From positions 1 through 8,999 of the forward strand of contig JAABTC010000051.1 in assembly GCA_011390055.1 (NCBI GenBank): a DNA stretch of 8,999 bases, in the 5' to 3' direction. Source of the DNA: Burkholderiales bacterium (lineage in GTDB: Bacteria > Pseudomonadota > Gammaproteobacteria > Burkholderiales > Burkholderiaceae_C). The notes beneath the pieces were generated by a model. The model was not told the origin of the DNA, made no database searches, and saw only the letters and a program-made list of their open reading frames with translations. Below, in pieces: positions 5,094-8,999 of the stretch (positions are counted from its first letter, which is position 1; every line of letters begins with the position of its first letter). The translations under genes were made by a program, and so were the position numbers.

Positions 5094-7358
5094 CTACTGC
5101 TTGACGCAATCGACGAAGTAACGGGTTCGGCCGTCGGCCTCGCGATGCTCTGATTCGACCAGGCCATGCACGTCGGTGTCGAAGCCTGGGAAGCGCTGGT
5201 TGAACTCGTAAGCGAAGCGCAGGTAGTCGACGATCTTGCGGTTGAAACGCTCGCCCGGAATCAGCAGCGGGATGCCTGGCGGGTACGGCGTCAACAGCGC
5301 GGTCGTGATGCGGCCCTCGAGCTCCTCGATCGGAACGCGTTCGGTGTCGCGGTGGGCGATGCGGGCGTAGGCGTCGGCCGGCTTCATGGCCGGCTGCAGA
5401 TCCGACAGGTACATCTCGGTCACCAGCCTGGCGATGTCGCCCTTGGCGTACATCTCGTGGATGCTCTGGCTCAAGTCGCGCAGACCCAGGCGCTCGTACA
5501 TCGGGAAGGCCGCGCAAAACTCGGGCAGGATGCGCCACAGCGGTGCGTTCTTGTCGTAGTCGTCCTTGAACTGCTGCAGCGCGGTGAGCAACGTGTTCCA
5601 ACGGCCCTTGGTGATGCCGATCGTGAACATGATGAAGAACGAGTACAGGCCGGTCTTTTCGACCACCACGCCATGCTCGGCCAGGAACTTGGTGACGATC
5701 GAGGCCGGGATGCCGGTCTTGGCGAACTTGCCGCTCACGTCCAGGCCGGGCGTGATGATCGTGCTCTTGATCGGGTCGAGCAGGTTGAACCCCGGCGCGA
5801 GATTGCCGAAGCCATGCCACTTCTCGTTGGCGTTGAGCACCCAGTTGTCGCGGCTGCCGATGCCGTCCTCGGCCAGCTTCTCGGGGCCCCAGACCTTGAA
5901 CCACCAGTCCTTGCCGAACTCCTTGTCGACCTTGCGCATCGCACGCCGGAAGTCGAGCGCTTCGCGCAGGCTTTCTTCCACCAGCGCGGTGCCGCCGGGC
6001 GGCTCCATCATCGCCGCGGCGACGTCGCACGAAGCGATGATCGCGTACTGCGGCGAAGTCGAGGTGTGCATCAGGTAGGCCTCGTTGAAGAGGTGCCGGT
6101 CGAGCTTGTTGTTCTGCGAGTCCTGCACCAGCACCTGCGAGGCCTGCGACAGGCCGGCCAGCAGCTTGTGGGTGCTCTGCGTGGCATACACCAGCGCGTC
6201 CTTCGGGCGCGGGCCGCTGGCGCCCATCGCGTGGTAGCGCGCATAGAAGGGGTGGAAGGCGGCGTGCGGCAGCCAGGCTTCGTCGAAATGCAGCGTGTCG
6301 ATCCAGCCGTCGAGCTTGGCCTTGATCGTGTCGGTGTTGTAGAGCACGCCGTCGTAGGTGCTCTGCGTCAACGTCAGGATGCGCGGCTTCACGGTGGCCG
6401 TGTCGGTGCCTGCCAGCAGCGGGTGGGCGGCGATCTTCTTGCGGATGGCCTCCGGTGAAAACTCGCTTTCGGGGATCGGGCCGATGATGCCGAAGTGGTT
6501 GCGCGTGGGCGTCAGGAACACCGGCACCGCGCCGGTCATGATGATCGAGTGCAGGATCGACTTGTGGCAGTTGCGGTCGACCACCACCACGTCGCCGGGC
6601 GCCACCGTGTGGTGCCAGACCATCTTGTTCGACGTGCTGGTGCCGTTGGTGACGAAGAAGCAGTGGTCAGCATTGAAGATGCGGGCAGCGTTGCGCTCGC
6701 TCTGCGCCACCGGGCCGGTGTGGTCGAGCAACTGGCCCAGCTCTTCCACCGAGTTGCAGACGTCGGCGCGCAGCATGTTCTCGCCGAAGAACTGGTGGAA
6801 CATCTGGCCGATGGGGCTTTTCAGGAACGCGACGCCGCCCGAGTGGCCCGGACAGTGCCACGAGTACGACCCGTCACGCGCGTACTCCATCAGCGCCTTG
6901 AAGAAGGGTGGTGCCAGGCCGTCCAGGTAGCTGCGCGCTTCGCGCAGGATGTGCCGGGCCACGAACTCCGGCGTGTCTTCGAACATGTGGATGAAACCGT
7001 GCAGCTCGCGCAGGATGTCGTTCGGGATGTGCTGCGAGGTGCGCGTTTCGCCGTAGAGGTAGATCGGGATGTCGGCGTTCTTGAAGCGGATTTCCTGGAT
7101 GAACTTGCGCAGATTCAGCACCGCGGGGTCGAGTTCGGGGCCAGGCGTGAACTCCTCGTCGTCGATCGACAGGATGAAGGCCGACGCACGGCTTTGCTGC
7201 TGGGCAAACGAGGTCAGGTCGCCGTAGCCGGTGGTGCCGATGACCTCGAAGCCTTCCTTCTCGATGGCCTGCGCCAGGGCGCGGATGCCCAGGCCGGAGC
7301 TGTTTTCGGAGCGGTAGTCCTCGTCGATGATGACGATCGGGAAATTGAAGCGCTGCAT
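5094..7358 (-). CDS. Orn/Lys/Arg decarboxylase, AdiA-like (PLP fold type I)
   Basis: This 754-residue PLP-dependent decarboxylase belongs to the large prokaryotic Orn/Lys/Arg family. It removes CO2 from a basic amino acid, consuming a proton and giving agmatine, cadaverine or putrescine. An N-terminal flavodoxin-like wing domain begins FPIVIIDEDYRSENSSGLG. The fold-type I core starts near WHCPGHSGG (W167, H168). D359 in HFDEAW should contact the pyridine nitrogen, and K398 in STHKLLAGLSQAS is the PLP Schiff-base lysine. The C-terminal domain contains YPPGIPLLIPGERF and ends FPGFDTDVHG...FVDCVKQ. Length, FDEAW, HKLL-SQAS and the CVKx end resemble the acid-inducible arginine decarboxylase AdiA more than CadA (about 715 residues). 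Substrate cannot be fixed from sequence alone, so arginine is only the favoured guess. The ATG at 7358 matches the family start; a longer in-frame extension to 7508 overlaps the divergent nfeD promoter region and is rejected. The RBS is weak. Confidence 0.93.
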   Translation of the reverse strand: MQRFNFPIVIIDEDYRSENSSGLGIRALAQAIEKEGFEVIGTTGYGDLTSFAQQQSRASAFILSIDDEEFTPGPELDPAVLNLRKFIQEIRFKNADIPIYLYGETRTSQHIPNDILRELHGFIHMFEDTPEFVARHILREARSYLDGLAPPFFKALMEYARDGSYSWHCPGHSGGVAFLKSPIGQMFHQFFGENMLRADVCNSVEELGQLLDHTGPVAQSERNAARIFNADHCFFVTNGTSTSNKMVWHHTVAPGDVVVVDRNCHKSILHSIIMTGAVPVFLTPTRNHFGIIGPIPESEFSPEAIRKKIAAHPLLAGTDTATVKPRILTLTQSTYDGVLYNTDTIKAKLDGWIDTLHFDEAWLPHAAFHPFYARYHAMGASGPRPKDALVYATQSTHKLLAGLSQASQVLVQDSQNNKLDRHLFNEAYLMHTSTSPQYAIIASCDVAAAMMEPPGGTALVEESLREALDFRRAMRKVDKEFGKDWWFKVWGPEKLAEDGIGSRDNWVLNANEKWHGFGNLAPGFNLLDPIKSTIITPGLDVSGKFAKTGIPASIVTKFLAEHGVVVEKTGLYSFFIMFTIGITKGRWNTLLTALQQFKDDYDKNAPLWRILPEFCAAFPMYERLGLRDLSQSIHEMYAKGDIARLVTEMYLSDLQPAMKPADAYARIAHRDTERVPIEELEGRITTALLTPYPPGIPLLIPGERFNRKIVDYLRFAYEFNQRFPGFDTDVHGLVESEHREADGRTRYFVDCVKQ

Positions 7359-7390
7359 GGGGCGGTCTTGTGGTGGCGCGAAAAACGGGC

Positions 7391-7410
7391 AGTGTAGGCC
7401 TCGATACACT
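7391..7410. promoter_or_regulatory. Mirrored TACACT inverted repeat in a divergent promoter region
   Basis: AGTGTA (7391-7396) and TACACT (7405-7410) form a perfect inverted repeat with an eight-base spacer, placing a -10-like TACACT on each strand. On the plus strand it would start transcription near 7417, just before the nfeD ribosome binding site (GGGAG, 7424-7428). On the minus strand it would start near 7384, about 26 bases before the decarboxylase ATG. Neither strand has a convincing -35 hexamer at 17 bases (TGCCGG for the minus strand). The element may instead, or also, be an operator for a dimeric regulator. Confidence 0.45.
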
Positions 7411-7434
7411 CTGCCGGCATCTCGGGAGACCTGC

Positions 7435-7878
7435 ATGGATTGGAATCCGCCCACCCTCTGGTGGATCGTCGCCGGCCTGCTGGTGGCCGTGGAGCTCGCC
7501 ACCGGCACCTTCTACCTGCTGATGCTGGCCACCGGCGCGGGCGCCGCGGCGCTTGCGGCCCATGCCGGCTGGGGCTTCAACGCTCAGCTTTTGAGCGCGG
7601 CTCTGGTGGGCGGGGGTGCCGTGGCGGGCTGGCGTGCCAAGCGGCGCGCGCAGCCCGCCGAGGCGCCCGCGAGCCGCAACCGCGACGTCAACCTCGACAT
7701 CGGCGAGACCGTCCAGGTGACCGCATGGGATGCCCAGGCCAACGCCCAGGTGCAGTACCGCGGCGCCAACTGGGCCGCCAGCTACGCCGGCACCACGCTG
7801 CCCAGGCCGGGGCCGCACACCATCCGGGCGATCGAAGGCAACCGCCTGCTGCTCGTGCCCGCCGCCTCCGCCGTTTGA
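7435..7878 (+). CDS. NfeD-like membrane protein (YbbJ type)
   Basis: This 147-residue NfeD-family protein is of the short kind that lacks the protease domain. The N-terminal part (about 7-75) is hydrophobic and forms two or three membrane segments: LWWIVAGLLVAVELATGTFY, a Gly/Ala-rich segment, then LLSAALVGGGAVAGW. A basic KRRAQPAEAP linker follows. The C-terminal OB-fold domain (about 83-143) includes DIGETVQVTAWD, YRGANWAASYAG and the final strand IRAIEGNRLLLVP. The ATG at 7435 has GGGAG six bases upstream. The next gene, 21 bases downstream, encodes an SPFH (stomatin-like) protein. NfeD and SPFH proteins are an established conserved gene pair (E. coli YbbJ-QmcA) thought to interact at the membrane through the OB domain. 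Its molecular role is not well defined. Confidence 0.88.
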   Translation: MDWNPPTLWWIVAGLLVAVELATGTFYLLMLATGAGAAALAAHAGWGFNAQLLSAALVGGGAVAGWRAKRRAQPAEAPASRNRDVNLDIGETVQVTAWDAQANAQVQYRGANWAASYAGTTLPRPGPHTIRAIEGNRLLLVPAASAV

Positions 7879-7899
7879 CCGCACCGCCAAGGAAGCCTC

Positions 7900-8832
7900 A
7901 TGGAAGTCGTCTTCATCGTCATCCTCGTCATCGCGGCGATCTTCGTCGCCCGCTCGCTCAAGGTGGTGCCGCAACAGCACGCCTGGGTGGTCGAGCGGCT
8001 CGGCAAGTACCACGCCACGCTGACGCCCGGGCTCAACATCCTGATCCCCTTCATCGACCGCGTGGCCTACCAGCATTCGCTCAAGGAGATTCCGCTCGAC
8101 GTGCCGAGCCAGGTCTGCATCACCAAGGACAACACACAGCTGACGGTCGACGGCATCCTGTACTTCCAGGTGACGGACCCGATGCGCGCCAGCTACGGCG
8201 CCTCGAATTACATCGTCGCGATCACGCAACTCGCCCAGACCACGCTGCGCAGCGTCATCGGCAAGATGGAGCTCGACAAGACCTTCGAGGAACGCACCTC
8301 GATCAACGTGGCCGTGGTGCAGGCGCTCGACGAGGCGGCGCTGAACTGGGGCGTCAAGGTCCTGCGCTACGAGATCAAGGACCTGACGCCGCCAGCCGCC
8401 ATCCTGCACGCGATGCAGGCTCAGATCACGGCCGAGCGCGAGAAGCGCGCGCTGATCGCGGCCTCCGAGGGCCGGCGCCAGGAGCAGATCAACATCGCCA
8501 CCGGCGAGCGTGAGGCCTTCATCGCCCGCTCCGAAGGGGAGAAGCAAGCGGAGATCAACAACGCGCAAGGCGAGGCCGCGGCGATCGTCGCCGTGGCCGA
8601 AGCCAACGCCGACGCGATCCGCAAGGTGGCCCAGGCGATACGCGAGCCTGGCGGCGAGCAGGCGGTGCAGCTGAAGGTGGCCGAAAAGGCCGTCGAGGCC
8701 TACGCCCAGCTGGCACAGAAGAACAACACCATGATCGTGCCCGGCAACATGACCGAGGTGTCGGGCCTGATCGCCAGCGCGATGGCGATCATCCAGCGCG
8801 GCGCGCCGGTCGTGCCGCCGCCTCAGCGATGA
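7900..8832 (+). CDS. SPFH/stomatin-like membrane protein, QmcA type (paraslipin)
   Basis: This 310-residue SPFH (band 7) protein is close in length and layout to E. coli QmcA (305 residues). A single N-terminal membrane anchor (about 3-20, VVFIVILVIAAIFVARSL) is followed by the SPFH domain (about 22-185). This domain contains KVVPQQHAWVVERLGKYHAT, LTPGLNILIPFIDRV, DVPSQVCITKDN and WGVKVLRYEIKDLTPPAAI. A long Glu/Ala/Lys/Arg-rich coiled coil (about 185-265) has repeats such as SEGRRQEQI, SEGEKQAEI and AQGEAAAI. The C-terminus is hydrophobic, then Pro-rich. Such proteins form large oligomeric cages or microdomains on the inner membrane. The ATG at 7900 has AAGGAAG four bases upstream. It follows the nfeD-like gene by 21 bases, and its stop overlaps the next start codon (ATGA), so the three genes are probably one operon. 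Confidence 0.93.
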   Translation: MEVVFIVILVIAAIFVARSLKVVPQQHAWVVERLGKYHATLTPGLNILIPFIDRVAYQHSLKEIPLDVPSQVCITKDNTQLTVDGILYFQVTDPMRASYGASNYIVAITQLAQTTLRSVIGKMELDKTFEERTSINVAVVQALDEAALNWGVKVLRYEIKDLTPPAAILHAMQAQITAEREKRALIAASEGRRQEQINIATGEREAFIARSEGEKQAEINNAQGEAAAIVAVAEANADAIRKVAQAIREPGGEQAVQLKVAEKAVEAYAQLAQKNNTMIVPGNMTEVSGLIASAMAIIQRGAPVVPPPQR

Positions 8833-8999
8833 GCGGCGCACGCAATGTGCTCGGCACGCCGCTCGTGCCCTGCTCCTTCGACCCGCTGACCGGCTTCTAC
8901 CGCGACGGCTGCTGCCGCACCGATGCGCACGACCTCGGCAGCCACGTCATCTGCGCCAAGGTCACGGTGGGCTTTCTGAACCAGCAGATGGAGCGCGGC
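8829..8999 (+). CDS. DUF2237 family protein (partial, runs off window)
   Basis: An ATG at 8829 overlaps the SPFH stop codon in the arrangement ATGA and opens a frame that continues to the window end (57 codons seen). The product begins MSGARNVLGTPLVPCSFDPL and continues TGFYRDGCCRTDAHDLGSH, then VICAKVTVGFLNQQMERG. NVLG-PL-PCS-DPLTGFYRDGCC with a following DLGSH-ICA is the recognisable signature of the DUF2237 (COG3651) family, small proteins of about 120 residues with conserved Cys residues and no known function. The visible part holds Cys15, Cys28, Cys29 and Cys42, consistent with metal or redox chemistry, although that is inference. The overlapping start suggests translation coupled to the SPFH gene. 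The 3' end lies outside the window. Confidence 0.88.
   Translation, partial: MSGARNVLGTPLVPCSFDPLTGFYRDGCCRTDAHDLGSHVICAKVTVGFLNQQMERG

Noticed and set aside
3443..5104. 553-codon plus-strand ORF antisense to the FAD dehydrogenase
   Set aside because: It has antisense shadow composition and no domain. The minus-strand frame has intact FAD motifs.
5166..7397. Long plus-strand ORFs (430 and 300 codons) antisense to the decarboxylase
   Set aside because: They mirror the third-position GC bias of the decarboxylase gene and have no family resemblance.
7359..7508. N-terminal extension of the decarboxylase to 7508
   Set aside because: It overlaps the nfeD start and the divergent promoter region. 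Family proteins begin at the MQRFNFPIVIIDEDYR-type start at 7358.
6874..8841. 655-codon minus-strand ORF antisense to nfeD and the SPFH gene
   Set aside because: It spans two certain plus-strand genes and the decarboxylase start in a wrong frame; it is a shadow.

Overview
The window is GC-rich (about two thirds G+C by eye). It carries a compact set of chromosomal core genes whose sequences and order resemble a betaproteobacterium of the order Burkholderiales (Comamonadaceae / Rubrivivax-Leptothrix type). The support is a rimP-nusA operon whose NusA ends in ARAHWF, a FabI enoyl reductase, a REP-like G+C-rich palindrome of a style I associate with those genomes, and an NfeD/stomatin pair followed by a DUF2237 gene. 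The taxonomic call is inference, because no rRNA or other marker is present.

Layout. Positions 1-43 lie just downstream of nusA; infB would be expected next on the minus strand, outside the window. Minus strand 44-2115 holds nusA and, upstream of it, rimP, the transcription elongation/antitermination and 30S maturation genes. They are driven by a good sigma70-like promoter at 2218-2246. Between promoter and rimP lies a hairpin followed by eight T's that looks like an intrinsic terminator in the leader. Plus strand 2306-3079 is fabI, divergent from rimP. A cluster of overlapping inverted repeats (3083-3153) separates fabI from a convergent minus-strand gene for a COG2509-type FAD-dependent dehydrogenase (3155-4810). 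Upstream of that are a 55-residue basic protein (4846-5013) and a large AdiA-like PLP amino acid decarboxylase (5094-7358), all on the minus strand. A 76-bp divergent intergenic region with a mirrored TACACT inverted repeat separates the decarboxylase from a plus-strand operon: nfeD-like (7435-7878), QmcA-type SPFH protein (7900-8832) and a DUF2237 gene (8829 to the window edge, incomplete) that overlaps the SPFH stop codon.

How the genes work together. RimP and NusA act in ribosome assembly and RNA polymerase control and are translated from closely spaced genes. FabI completes the fatty acid elongation cycle. The decarboxylase probably consumes protons and makes a polyamine or agmatine-type amine. 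The NfeD/SPFH pair probably forms a membrane scaffold complex.

I found no phage, IS, CRISPR, toxin-antitoxin or defence-like content, no tRNA or rRNA, and no convincing undescribed multi-gene system. The most interesting points are the terminator-like rimP leader, the small basic ORF, the Ala at the triclosan-associated position 93 of FabI, the mirrored divergent promoter repeat and the translationally coupled NfeD-SPFH-DUF2237 set.
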